From NCBI GenBank assembly GCA_039566865.1, contig CM076945.1, positions 7,615,501 through 7,679,500 on the forward strand: a stretch of DNA of 64,000 bases. Direction: 5' to 3'. The DNA is from Aurelia coerulea. Its lineage: Eukaryota; Cnidaria; Scyphozoa; Semaeostomeae; Ulmaridae. The translations under genes were made by a program, and so were the position numbers. Of this stretch, positions 20,301 to 29,500 are shown piece by piece (the first letter of the stretch is position 1; each line of letters begins with the position of its first letter). The notes beneath the pieces are model-generated. The model was not told the origin of the DNA, ran no database searches, and saw only the letters and a program-made list of their open reading frames with translations.

Positions 20301-23253
20301 TTCCATTACAGAATGCAATGCATCTTGGTAAAAAGCCCCCAAAGCCATCTTTTCTTTGATCATCTATTGGATTTGGAAATCAAAGCCTTCACTAAAATCA
20401 TGAAAACTAAAAAGTATACAAAATTTGTAGAAAAATGAAAAACTATCCAAAACAAATTGAGTTCTTTTACCCCATATTTTGCGGATTCAAAATACAATTC
20501 TATGAGTCAAACACATAAGTTTGACACAGTTCTATTTCAAACCATATATCAAAATTAACATGCAAACTTATTTAGCTCAATAAATGGAAAATCTTTGGTA
20601 TCCTCTGGCATTTGATATAAGCAGGGGGGGGGGGGGCTTAATAGAGGGGGTGGCTTATTAAAAAATTTTGGCTCAGAGGGGAGAGGCTTATTAGAGAGGG
20701 GGCTTAATAGAAAGGGAGCTTAATAGAGCTTTTACAGAAAAGCCAATAATCCAAATTAAAATGACATGGTAAAACGAATATATCACGAATAGTGTGACTG
20801 ATGGACTATATCAAATTGTCCTTTCTTCTAGGCAAAGGGTGGATGGTAATAGTGCATTGTTATGTAAAACAATAGTGTATTGTTGGCGTGTTGTATTTCT
20901 CTGTTGCTTGTCTCTATTGTACTGCAATTTTTATGGACGAAACTGTGCTGAAGATTTTTTTAATGATGTTCTATGTGATGTAACAAGCTTCCTGTAGAAA
21001 GGGGTAGCGCTGCAGCTGAACCGGGGGAGCTTCCTTTGAAGACAATTTGCCATACAAGGATTCATCTGTGCCATCATACAAAGACTTTTGATTTTTGTAA
21101 CCACACCCTGACCACGCCCCTATTTGCCAAATAAAAGAATATTCAGTAAAATTAGCACAGAGTATTTGAATAGTTATAATCTTTCATTTGGACAGCACTA
21201 GTAAAAGCTAAAAAAGATTTGAGAATATTACTGTCAGCAAAATGAATAAAAAGACAGCACACTTACTTTGTTTTTCGAAGCTGTGTCTCCATCTTATCTA
21301 AATCTTCAAAGGGTATGTCTGCTAATTCTGAAGGACAAAATAAGGGAACATTTAGCATTCAGAATATTTACATTTGACAGAAAGCTTCAATTCACAGAGC
21401 TAGCAAAATTTTTATAAATCATTTGCAAGCCATGGAAAACATAGCAAATGATTTGTTTCATTTGTAATGAGCATTGCCTTCGCAAAAGAAATAATGCTTA
21501 TGTTCCAATATGTGCAGATGATCATTAGCTAAAAATGTTCTGTTAATTTTCACCAGTGAAATCATGGCACAGCCTCCATGGTAAATGGGTAAACTATAGG
21601 CTCTAACAAACTGATCATTATTGCTAGATTTCGAAATGATCTGACAGTTTGAATTAACAGATGCAGTGTATGTTTTGGCAAGATATCATTTAGCTTTACA
21701 TATGCATCGTTTACCAATCCTGAGAGCCAAGCTAGATTCCCAGCAACTCAGGAACCAAAGCTTACAGGCAATGTGTGAAAAAGAGCAAGGGGTGTATCAC
21801 TCTTTCAAAAAGGCATACGAGATTTTAAAACAATAGGATTTTTTGGATTTTTAACTGATTTTTCTTGAGAACAAAAGGATTTTTGCCAAAGGTGTACAGA
21901 TTTTTATGGAGTGATATGCCCTTCAAAATGATACGCTTTTGCTTTCAAACATAAAATAAGTTTACAAGGCCCTATCAAAGTTGCTGACATGCAAATGCTT
22001 ATTATAAATATTGTTTTGCATATACCTTTTCTCAGCAAATCCTGCAAATAAAAAGGAACAGTTGAAGTAAAATGACAGTTTCAAAATGATAAACTTAGTT
22101 TTTCACATAAATCTTGTAATTTAATCATTGATACTATCAGCCTTTAAATTAGTAAGGACTGCAGCCCACAGTCATATGATTTAAGGTGTTGTGGTGCTGT
22201 CTTGTAATACTAACTTTGCAGCTAAAACAATCAGGCAGATGGGGTTTGAGCCCCACTAACACTTCTTGAGCATCATAAAAAGGGGTAGAGCAGACTTAAT
22301 CAGCACTTGGCAATGTCTGTGAGATCCCAGTGCTTGACGCTAGAAGGCAAAAAATCACAACTTCACCTCCAACGCAAATCCGTGCTTCTTTTTTAAACTT
22401 AAATCAAGAATGTCTGTATTATTGGTTTCAAGTGATCAATGTGGCTTGCACCACCGTCTTCTGTGGTGTTTGCACTGAAGGAGAAGCATGTTTTGGCAGG
22501 TTTGAGCATGAACATAACTGAGTGCCTTTTTGTTACACATGGTACTGATGCGGTTGAGGTTAAAGGGAATGTCAACATATAAAAGTGGCTCAAGCCACTT
22601 GCGGTCAAACTCTAGCCAATCACCTATCTATCAGTATTTCCTGTTGATTTTGATAAGCTACCCAAATATGGTGCGGCACGTGTCAAGGCCCATCATCTTT
22701 GCACGGCAATTTTTATCAAAGGCTTAGATTCCTTTTAACTGCCCTTTGGACTAGGACAAACTGGCTACTCAGTCTTAGACGATTACATTCTTGTGCAACT
22801 CAATAACTCAGTTAGCTACATATGTTGGTTTCTATTCCTTAGTTTTCTATTTGGCTGCTCTTTGGACACTAATTTTGTGATAAATAGATACATATCATCA
22901 TATGTTTGCCAATTTCATGTGTTCCATTTTAAGTCTCTTTTTTGTGTGTAGGTGTGTAGATGGTAGATTGATTGTGGATTGTCATATTAGAATTAAGAAT
23001 TTGTGATAATTCGTTATTGTATTTACAATGATTGAATAAATTGAAACAGAAAATCTTGGCCGGCTGGTTAGACCAGGCCTATCCATTAGTATTAATAATG
23101 ATTGTTGTTGATTGAAGACGTCGAATATACTACTACTGTCCACATTCTCACCATTCTTTCAGTGGAATCAGATTCTTCTCCACTCATACTGCTGCTGTCC
23201 TCGTCATCTGATTCCTCTGACATAGCTCTGTCGTTATATTCTGCTTCATTCAT
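11194..23253 (-). CDS. RRP36: RRP36, ribosomal RNA processing protein 36 (nine exons, complete)
   Basis: Exons join as 23253-23152, 22041-22026, 21327-21267, 19967-19851, 19536-19470, 18349-18245, 14982-14908, 13480-13363 and 11339-11194, giving 807 nt or 268 residues plus stop; human RRP36 is of similar length (about 260). All nine exons join in frame with GT/AG junctions. Recognisable family blocks in order are an acidic Ser/Glu-rich N-terminus (1-34), ELADIPFEDL (about 40-49), RPLEMSSK (99-106), TRDPRFDDLSG (123-133), a long Lys/Glu-rich helix (150-210), GKKPYFLKKSEKK (about 212-224) and the basic tail KRKRNAAKDRRHLP (about 248-261). In yeast and human the protein sits in the nucleolar 90S pre-ribosome/SSU processome and is needed for early cleavages toward 18S rRNA. 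It is divergent from ZFYVE19 and probably shares its promoter. Introns are loaded with MITEs and a retroelement. Confidence 0.93.
11413..11535. mobile_element. short MITE, GTCTCAAATTAGATG group
   Basis: GTCTCAAATTAGATGTCACC (11418) is inverted at GGTGACATCTAATTTCAGAC. It lies in the last intron of RRP36, about 75 bp from the acceptor. A sister copy is at 42484-42600. Confidence 0.7.
11690..12227. mobile_element. foldback element family F
   Basis: Arms of about 165 bp: ACAGATTTTGTAATACAATA and TTGATTGACACCCAAATTC on the left are inverted at the right end (GGTGTCAATCAAAAGC, ACAAAATCTGTCCTTGTT). Sister copy 39769-40251; right half at 1022-1378. Confidence 0.8.
12240..13200. repeat. older repeat (family G), interrupted by a retroelement
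   Basis: Sequence from about 12260 to 12454 and 13020 to 13200 matches 19090-19430 in order (TCTAACACAATGCATGCC-like block, AAAGTTCACA block, then GCAAACATT and a terminal TCTGACTCACCCGGTG). In this copy a family A retroelement has inserted at 12455. Confidence 0.75.
12455..13019 (+). mobile_element. non-LTR retrotransposon family A, 5-prime truncated copy
   Basis: It begins in the end of the ORF2 frame (LSNDSLTQLLLYGDQD, followed by stops) and continues through the family A 3-prime UTR to an A-rich tail ending 13019. CACCA flanks it at 12450-12454 and 13020-13024. Same family as 35486-36235, which retains more of the coding end. Confidence 0.85.
13363..13480 (-). CDS. RRP36: RRP36 exon 8 (GKKPYFLKK block)
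   Basis: The exon is 118 nt and encodes a Lys/Glu-rich helix ending in EAIKQGKKPYFLKK, a conserved RRP36 motif. The acceptor is TTTTCAG and the donor GTAAGT, leaving one base of the Ser codon completed in exon 9. Confidence 0.93.
13500..14900. other. RRP36 intron 7, nothing recognised
   Basis: No repeat with identifiable ends, no open frame of note and no sequence shared with other parts of the window that I could see. Confidence 0.4.
14908..14982 (-). CDS. RRP36: RRP36 exon 7
   Basis: Twenty-five codons of charged helix (EVRQRLKREKNAEKK then LHKLLQKL). The frame of exon 8 requires the GTTGGT donor at 14907 rather than the nearby GTGAAT. The helix matches the coiled segment before the KQGKKP block. 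Confidence 0.87.
15046..16575. mobile_element. MITE family H, split by a retrotransposon
   Basis: The left part (15046-15420) matches 17336-17700 (start GACTGAGAAAAAAGGC, block GCTTTAGCACGTG, then GGATTCCATTC). The right part (16370-16575) matches 17775-17950 (GCAGGTTTTTGAAGG, GGAATGACCGATTAAAGC). Between them sits the insertion 15430-16350. It lies in RRP36 intron 6. Confidence 0.75.
15430..16350 (+). mobile_element. non-LTR retrotransposon 3-prime end with CxC...HC zinc motif
   Basis: Encodes GIRHLSKLRLKFSGLNEHRF, RHNFDCLNPVCRCG, a one-base frameshift, then EHFLLHCHFFEEARRDLL. The C-x-C...EHxLxxC pattern is the C-terminal zinc element of RTE/L2-like ORF2 proteins. A long G-rich 3-prime UTR leads to an A-rich tail at about 16325-16347. 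Confidence 0.8.
16676..17335. repeat. tandem repeat, about 165-bp unit, roughly four copies
   Basis: CACGACTGCAAAGTGA or close variants recur near 16681, 16847, 17012 and 17177, each followed by CAGACATATAGTCGGGAACT, AATATAAGTAGAAGGCAA and TTTTCGCTTCTTCC blocks. A fifth copy is cut short at 17286-17325. A stray piece lies at 18085-18135. Confidence 0.85.
17336..17977. mobile_element. MITE family H, intact copy
   Basis: TACTGGGGGAGTAAAAAAAG at 17336 is inverted at TTTTTTGTGACTCACCCCGTA ending 17977, with AATCCCCGTTTGAAA subterminal blocks on both sides. TA-bounded. Confidence 0.8.
18245..18349 (-). CDS. RRP36: RRP36 exon 6 (DPRFDDLSG block)
   Basis: Exactly 35 codons beginning MTRDPRFDDLSGKL and continuing with an aromatic/acidic helix (YAFLDEIKEKEKK). 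RDPRFDxLSG is the most conserved RRP36 signature. Acceptor TCTTAG, donor GTATGC, phase 0 at both ends. Confidence 0.93.
19090..19430. repeat. repeat family G, uninterrupted copy
   Basis: Collinear with 12260-13200 minus the retroelement. At the equivalent point it reads GAAACACCATTGTAC near 19270, an empty site. Confidence 0.7.
19470..19536 (-). CDS. RRP36: RRP36 exon 5 (RPxEMSSK block)
   Basis: The exon encodes RPLEMSSKQRPSKFRKVV followed by AGGNK. RP-[ML]-E-[MI]-SSK followed by a basic F-R-x-VV is a diagnostic RRP36 signature. Acceptor CAACAG, donor GTAAGC, leaving phase 0. Confidence 0.92.
19851..19967 (-). CDS. RRP36: RRP36 exon 4
   Basis: This 117-nt exon encodes a Ser/Thr- then Lys-rich linker (residues 60-98) containing KRASPKKKEKE and ENRKKKDS. 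It matches the variable basic region before the conserved RPxEMSSK block. The donor is GTAAGA and the exon leaves two bases of an Arg codon. Confidence 0.85.
20233..20354. mobile_element. small foldback element
   Basis: GAAAAGATAGCGTCAGGGGG and CCAAGATGCACTGCATT on the left are inverted on the right (AATGCAATGCATCTTGG, CCCCCAAAGCCATCTTTTC), giving about 45-bp arms and a loop of about 30. Confidence 0.75.
20460..20745. mobile_element. truncated copy of the 1390-1748 MITE
   Basis: Reverse orientation relative to 1390-1748: the GGCTTAATAGAG series and CTTTGGTATCCTCTGGCATT match its TTAAGCCCC series and AATGCCATAGGTTACC. The inner end is missing. Confidence 0.7.
21267..21327 (-). CDS. RRP36: RRP36 exon 3
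   Basis: Acceptor TCCTTCAG and donor GTAAGT flank 61 nt encoding ELADIPFEDLDKMETQLRK and part of a Lys codon. The ELxDxxFEDL block is the first conserved RRP36 motif. Confidence 0.88.
22026..22041 (-). CDS. RRP36: RRP36 exon 2 (16-nt microexon)
   Basis: A 16-nt exon between a TTTGCAG acceptor and a GTATAT donor encodes DLLRK plus one base. It is required to bridge phase 0 of exon 1 and phase 1 of exon 3, and the residues lead directly into the conserved ELADIPFEDL block. The short size makes it the least certain RRP36 exon. Confidence 0.75.
23152..23253 (-). CDS. RRP36: RRP36 exon 1 (start codon exon)
   Basis: This exon encodes residues 1-34: ATG at 23253-23251, then an acidic, Ser-rich stretch containing SEESDDEDSS and GEESDST. 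It ends exactly on a codon before a GTGAGA donor. There is no upstream in-frame alternative needed to match the family; acidic N-termini are usual for RRP36. The start lies 228 bp from the ZFYVE19 start on the other strand. Confidence 0.88.
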
Positions 23254-23481
23254 TTTATCCAACGTTTATTTTGCAAACTAAATTGGACAACACGACCACA
23301 CTACTTCAATTGATGAAAAATAATTGCAGACATCATTACGTTGCTGTTGTTGCTTATTCGAATGCCATTATCAATTGGTCTCTGTTTCAGTCCGCGGGCT
23401 ACTCACACCGGCCACCAAATCATTATTATTATCAAATCAATGTCGTTGAAGCTAAATAAAGCTGAGAAAGCGTTCAAAATA
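23254..23481. promoter_or_regulatory. shared bidirectional promoter of RRP36 and ZFYVE19
   Basis: The 228 bp between the two divergent start codons must hold both core promoters and both 5-prime UTRs. There is no clear TATA box for either gene. Two ATTGG (inverted CCAAT) boxes lie at 23282-23286 and 23374-23378, a spacing typical of NF-Y-type bidirectional promoters, and a short GC-rich patch is near 23390-23405 (CCGCGGGC). No MITE is recognised here, in contrast to all surrounding DNA. Confidence 0.7.
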
Positions 23482-23532
23482 ATGTCAATCTGTTTTGGTT
23501 GTGGCTCAAAGTTTGGATTATTTAAGAGAGAG
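23482..23532 (+). CDS. ZFYVE19: ZFYVE19 exon 1 (first FYVE CxxC)
   Basis: Encodes [17 protein letters not shown] with the first zinc pair C4/C7; the family has M-x-x-x-C-Y-G-C at the same point. An in-frame ATG 42 nt upstream (23440) could add 14 residues, but the family starts at or near the ATG chosen. Donor GTTTGT, phase 0. Confidence 0.9.
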
Positions 23533-26500
23533 GTTTGTTTATTAGAATATTATATGTCAATGACAATGAATGTTCAAATCAAATTGATATTTTGGTTGGT
23601 ATGGGTTTTTGATGGTGATTGGCCTACCTAAACAGAGGCCTAGGCCTAGCCTATGCTACCTATATAAACCAGGGTGGAAAGTTCGTTTTTGCTACGCCAA
23701 GTCTACGCCAAAGGTGTACGCCTATTGTTTTACCATTGTCCTTGATGCTGCTCCACGCCAAAGATATTTGGCGTAACATACATTTATAAATCATTCATGG
23801 CCTGAGAGATGAGCCTTCCTTGGAGTTTTTCACCATTTCGTAGAGTAAGAGAAAAAGAAAGGAAGGGCCTAATATTAATAAGGTCAAAGACTGCTAATTA
23901 AAATTAAGCTAATTAAAACCGGCGATGTCATGTTAACCTTATCCTTTGTTATATGAATTTGTTATATTAAATACACATATGTGATAATTACCCCATTTAT
24001 CATTGAAAGAGGGCCGATTCCCCATACCCCTATTATGGAAAGAAAGGCCTCTACACCGGATATGTCCGGTGCACGTGCACAGAGCACTTAGTTTCTATTG
24101 TTTTAATTGTTTTATCGGTGCAATGTGTCCGGCACACAAAATTTCACTTTCCATACCTCGGTCGATTCAGGTACTTTCAGGTATTCGGAAACAGAGAAGA
24201 GGGATTTTTGCAACAATTTGAAAAAGGAAAGCCCACGATACCAGCGTCGATTGTTGGATCTGAAGATGCTTGCGGTGATGAATGAATGAATAAGTTTGAA
24301 CGCAGAAACACCGCAATAAGACAAAAAACAACAGCAAATATGATTGAATTTATTTTATACAAATATTTCGTCCTGCCATGCAGGACTCCTTCAGGGCTGT
24401 AATGTGACAGTTACAATAAGAACTTAAATATTTACCATTCTTGCAACACTTTGTTTTAAAACTTTCAGTTTTGAAAAGTCCTTTGTTTTGAAAAAAGCGA
24501 CTGTTTGGAGTGTACAATTCATCAAAATGCAGCAAAACAGTGTTGATTTTTTCAGCTGCAAAGCAGCAGTGACACAATGGGCACACTGATTTCCCTGTTT
24601 TTGATTAATTTCAACAAATTTTAGATCTCTGCCCAGCTTTTTTAAATCCCTATTTTTGCCACTTTGCCATGTAGATGAAAAATAGCAATAAATGATATTG
24701 TAGCTAAGCGGTTAAGCTACCAAGCAACATTTGAATTGCTGATTTCTGTTGATTACTCTGTTATGCGTAAAAGTTTTCTTAAAATCTAAGATCTAAAAAT
24801 CTGAGGCCCTGTTTACACTGCTCCATCTCTTTTTACAACTAAACAAAGTGACAAACCTCTGTTTTTGTGAAAAGTCTTCTAGAAAAAGAGTCGACGTGAA
24901 CTCACAATAAATGGAGGTTTTTGAAAACGCTGAACATTCAACAATGATTTTCACAAAACCGGAGCAATGTGAACACACAAAAACGGATATTGTTGGCTCT
25001 GTATTTACAACCAGGAGGGTTAATAATCATTGTACAAACACGGAGGAATGAGAACAGGTAGCTTGGATGCATCGAAAACAGATGATTACAAAAATGGAGC
25101 AGTATATATTGGGGCATGCCCTTACACCAAAATATGAAGACTCATCTACATGGTGATATATTTGTTCATGAACATCCTTCAACTGCAAAATTGAAATCAG
25201 TATATTTCCACAGGCCCCTGTGCAATGACTGACAAAGATATGCACTTTTCATTCCAGCATTCATGCAAGAGTTGTGGCAGAGTCCATTGCAGTAAATGCC
25301 TTCCAAACAAATTTCTGCTGCCCACTTCTACTGTTGAACAGGATGTTTGCAACAGATGCTTTGAAGGCTTGAAAAGGTTTGTCCAACAAGCATTTTTCAG
25401 CAAATGATAAAATTTGTAACCACGCCTCAACTAGCCTCACTACACAAGGACCCTCAACTAATTGAAATGAATTGATTGATGTTGTTATTGTCACTCTTCC
25501 ATATCAGTCTATCAATAGCTATAACGTACAAACATATAGTCAGTCTACGCCTCAACCTCAAGCTGTAATGTCTTATGGAACCCTGCCGACTGCCCTAACC
25601 TGGGTAGGGTTCCAGTGGTGTGGTGGCCAGGGGGCCAGGGGGCATGTGCCCCCCCCCCCAGCATTGTGAGAACGAGGGGGCGCCTCCGGCGCCCAAGGTT
25701 TAGGGGGCGCCAAGTGCCTGGAAACTTGCTTCACACTAATTAGATGTGACAGAAAAGGTGTGGGAAATATTTTGCCTCAATTTTTTATTTTGAAGGCGCC
25801 TTTTGAAGATGTTTAGATGGAATCAGAATTGTTTTATTCGATGTGGAATAGATAACTCACTACAAATGCGTTTATGAAGTGTCTAGAGATTGTGCTATCC
25901 CAATTCCAAGGCGTTTTTACTCAAGTGTGAACCAATCCTATGTGGAAAAGTCAGTGTTGTGGCCACGAGAGGTATTCTTTCCACAAGGGGCATTTTCTAA
26001 TGATAAGAAGGGCATGATCTCAAAAATTTTCGCTCGCTCCGCTCGCACAGAGATTTGCTCCCTTCACCAAATGGTACATTTTTGTGTTCCGAAGAGAGTG
26101 CAGAAGAATCATCATCTTTAGTTTCAAAGCATTTTCTAAAGAAGGAACCAGTCTTAAAAGCCTTGACACATTTTATAGGAGACGAGAGACAAAAGTCACA
26201 GTTTTCTAGGGGGCGCCAAAAACAGGTTGTGCCCCCCACAGCCAATTTGGAGCCACCACACCTCTGTAGGGTTCCATAAGATTTGAAGTCTAATGGGAAC
26301 CCTTTCATTTTTCTTTTCAATTGTCTAGACACTATTCAAGTACTCAAAATGTAACACAGGAAAAATAGCCATTACAAAGTACACAAATATGTTGGATTTG
26401 TTTGAAATGCTATGGACTCCTAGACTAAAATATTCAATTGTGAAGGAGGCTGAAGTTTCTTAATTTTTCAATGATCTGAGAGTTGAATTTCTGTTGAAGA

Positions 26501-29500
26501 GTGTCCTATAAACAGAATGTCTTATTGTGATAGCTTTTTTTCTAGAACCCATGCAACCAAGAGTGCCACACCTAAAACTGCAAAGGAAGATTACAATCAA
26601 CAGAGAGTGTGAGTTGCATTTTTACCTTCTCAGGGTGGTTCGAAGTTGTATACTACTGTAGAATGGTGTGATTATGTGTTTTAGGACTTTGGGATTTGTA
26701 TTGGAACTAGATATCCACATTCCATTCTGGTCAATTCAAATTGTAATGGCAAGTAGTGGGCCAGAATTGAATGTGCAATTAATTTTGGGAATTCCTTGGT
26801 CTGATTTTACCATGAGTGATTTTACCAAACAAAAATTTTGTCGTCTAAGTTAGCCTTAACTGATAGATTAACATTTCATTTATAATCCACTGCCCGCCAA
26901 ATGTGTTAACTTTTTTTAATCACACGGTGGTACTTTTGTTGAAATTTGCTCAGTGAGTGAAAACAGAGAGTATCAGAATATCAAAGCAATAATATTGACA
27001 AATGTCTCCTCTATAGCTAACATATTCATTTAATGTTTTAAGAATTTACCTGGCTGAAATTAGTCACTGAATGCTACAGATATCAGTTATTATGTTCTCG
27101 GGACAGTGCCTTCAAAACGCTTCCAGAAATGGCCTAAAATCACGATCAAGTTCCCCTTATGTTTCTGGTACGAACATAACAAAGTTATTGAGGATAACAG
27201 ATGCTAGCACATATAATTGTCATTACTTTAAAGCAGGAAAAGCGACAAAATTTAATGATTATTTTCAAGGATCTTGTGCAGAAAATCTCCCATAATTTCC
27301 AAATGTCCCATCTATTATGAAATTTGTCTGAATTTGATGAGCCACTCTGTTCTGAAATTATTGGGGAATTTCTCACGAAAGCTCCTTCAAGAAACCTTCA
27401 AACGGGCCGAAAATTACAACCAAAGTCCCTCCCTTAGAGCAATGACTTTTACATGCTTTAGCACGTGTTATCCCTTTGGGAGACGCTTTACTCACCAGTT
27501 AGTAACAATGCATTTTCACAGGGATAACATTTTGGTTAGGCATGTCGGTTTTGGTGCATGTTTGGTGGCTTGCTTTATTTGAAACAGGGCCGTAGGAAGC
27601 AGCTTCGGATGGGGGGGGCAATTGTTCTCAAAACAATAGAGAACAATACATCGAAGTTAATGCGTGTGACGTAGCACCATTGTTTTAAGAAATTATTGGG
27701 GGGCTTGAGCCCCCCTGCCCCCCCCCCCCCCCGCTTCCTACGGGCCTGATTTAAAACGAAGCAAGAAGTCTTCCAAGCACCAGTTGGGGCACAAGATGTG
27801 TCATGGATTTGAGACCAAAACTCTGTGGAAATCTTTCAACTTTTAATTAGATTTACCGTTGATAGCATTGACTGATTACATAATCGAAGTTATCACTATA
27901 GCCTGTTTGTGCAAAAAATGCATTTCAATTCAAATAATGTCAAAAGTGTCGTTGTTGTTGTTGATGATGATGATGTTGATGTTGATGTTGCGATAGTTTG
28001 AACTATGTAGTGGGATGAAGCCTCCTTCCTCCATTTCGTTTTAACATCACAGCAAAATGCACCCGACTGCGAAATTTTTTCTTTAACACAGCTTTAAACA
28101 GCCATTGTCACCCAGTATCCTTTGCGGACACACTTCAATTTGACACTAAAAATTTGATATGATCGAGGTGGAAAATTTGGATACAGGAAAGTCAAACTTA
28201 TCGATCTGTTCAAACACTGCACTTTGGACCCGTATTTTGCACTGAGGCTAAATTTTATTTTCAGACTGTCTAAAATTGCAGCAAGCCCGCAAATGGCCCT
28301 GGGTGACAACGGCTCTTTAAGATTCTTTCGCAAAAAAACAGAGAATAACCTCGAGGTTGTTGCTGTAATTTTTGTTGGTCTTTTCATTTTAGCGATTTAC
28401 CAGAGGCACCACCTCCTTATAATGACAAAACCAGCTATTCCAAAGCAGTGAAATCAAACGCTCCACCTGAGATGGATCCAGATGCTCAACTCAGGGAACG
28501 ATTAGCAAACCTACGGCAAAAGGAAAATAAGGGTGAGTTTCACATTTTTTTGCATGGGAAAATCATAATGGTTGAGCCGTGAGTAGTTACACACCACAGT
28601 CATGCTTCAGCTTGTATGCTTTTGCGGAGGAAAATTTATATCATTCTGCGGAGGAGTTATTGAAATGTTAGCTTCTCCGTAGCAGTATACATTTTTTTCC
28701 GCCGCGAAAGTATGAAGCTACCGGCAATCAAGCACAACTTCGGCGTCAAACCACCTATATGGTTGATTCCGTCTATAAACTTCATGTTCCCCAGGACCTC
28801 ATTTTATAAGAAACTGGTACAGGTCTGAAAGAGACCCCTTTTTAACAAAATTAACCAAAAACACCTTCCTGGAACAATCATATCATTTGCAAATGCAAAT
28901 CAAAATGACATGTTTTTACCACAATCATAGAGCTTGTGTCTGAGTAGTTGATCAATAGTGCATGATTTTTGTATCAGAAACTCGAGCGGAGAGCGCGTGG
29001 CCGAGTGGATAAGGCGACTGACTCGTAATCCAAAGGTCAGAACGGCCGAGGTTCGAATCCTGCGCTGGACAGTTTGGTCGCTGTCCATAACTCTAGCCAG
29101 GGTCGACCAGAGCCATGTGAGGGAAATCTGGTAGCTGCGGCGGGTTGATGGTAAACATCCGTGGCCCCTGCTGGAAATAAGTCTCTCTCAGACTTTCGCA
29201 GGCTAGCCACGTTAAATATGATTACCTACCTACCTACCTACCTACCTACCTACCTACCTACCTACCTACCTACCTACCTACCTACCTACCTACCTACCTA
29301 CCTACCTACCTACCTACCTACCTACCTACCTACCTACCTACCTAACTCTTCCCTGATTTGAATTTTACCTCATTTTATAAGAAACATGTCAGGCCTGAAA
29401 TTGAAAAAGTTGTTTCTTATATGCGGGACACTACTGTAACTCAAGCTTACTGATTAACCCAATTGAGATGAATTGCTACCGATGAATTCGTTACTGTAGT

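Larger units (their letters stand above)
20990..23140. other. RRP36 introns 1-3, little recognised
   Basis: Apart from exons 2 and 3, no element with paired ends was found. 22800-23060 ends in AATGATTGAATAAATTG and might be the 3-prime end of an old retroelement, but no coding part supports this. Confidence 0.35.

Noticed and set aside
23341..23481. Long N-terminal extension of ZFYVE19 using upstream in-frame ATGs
   Set aside because: The extension would lie in the shared promoter, is low-complexity (poly-Ile), and the family starts just before the first CxxC.
28985..29072. Functional tRNA-Thr gene
   Set aside because: The anticodon stem does not pair and the sequence continues into a SINE body and tail.
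29161..29361. Open frame with repeated YLPT
   Set aside because: It is translation of the TACC tail of the SINE.
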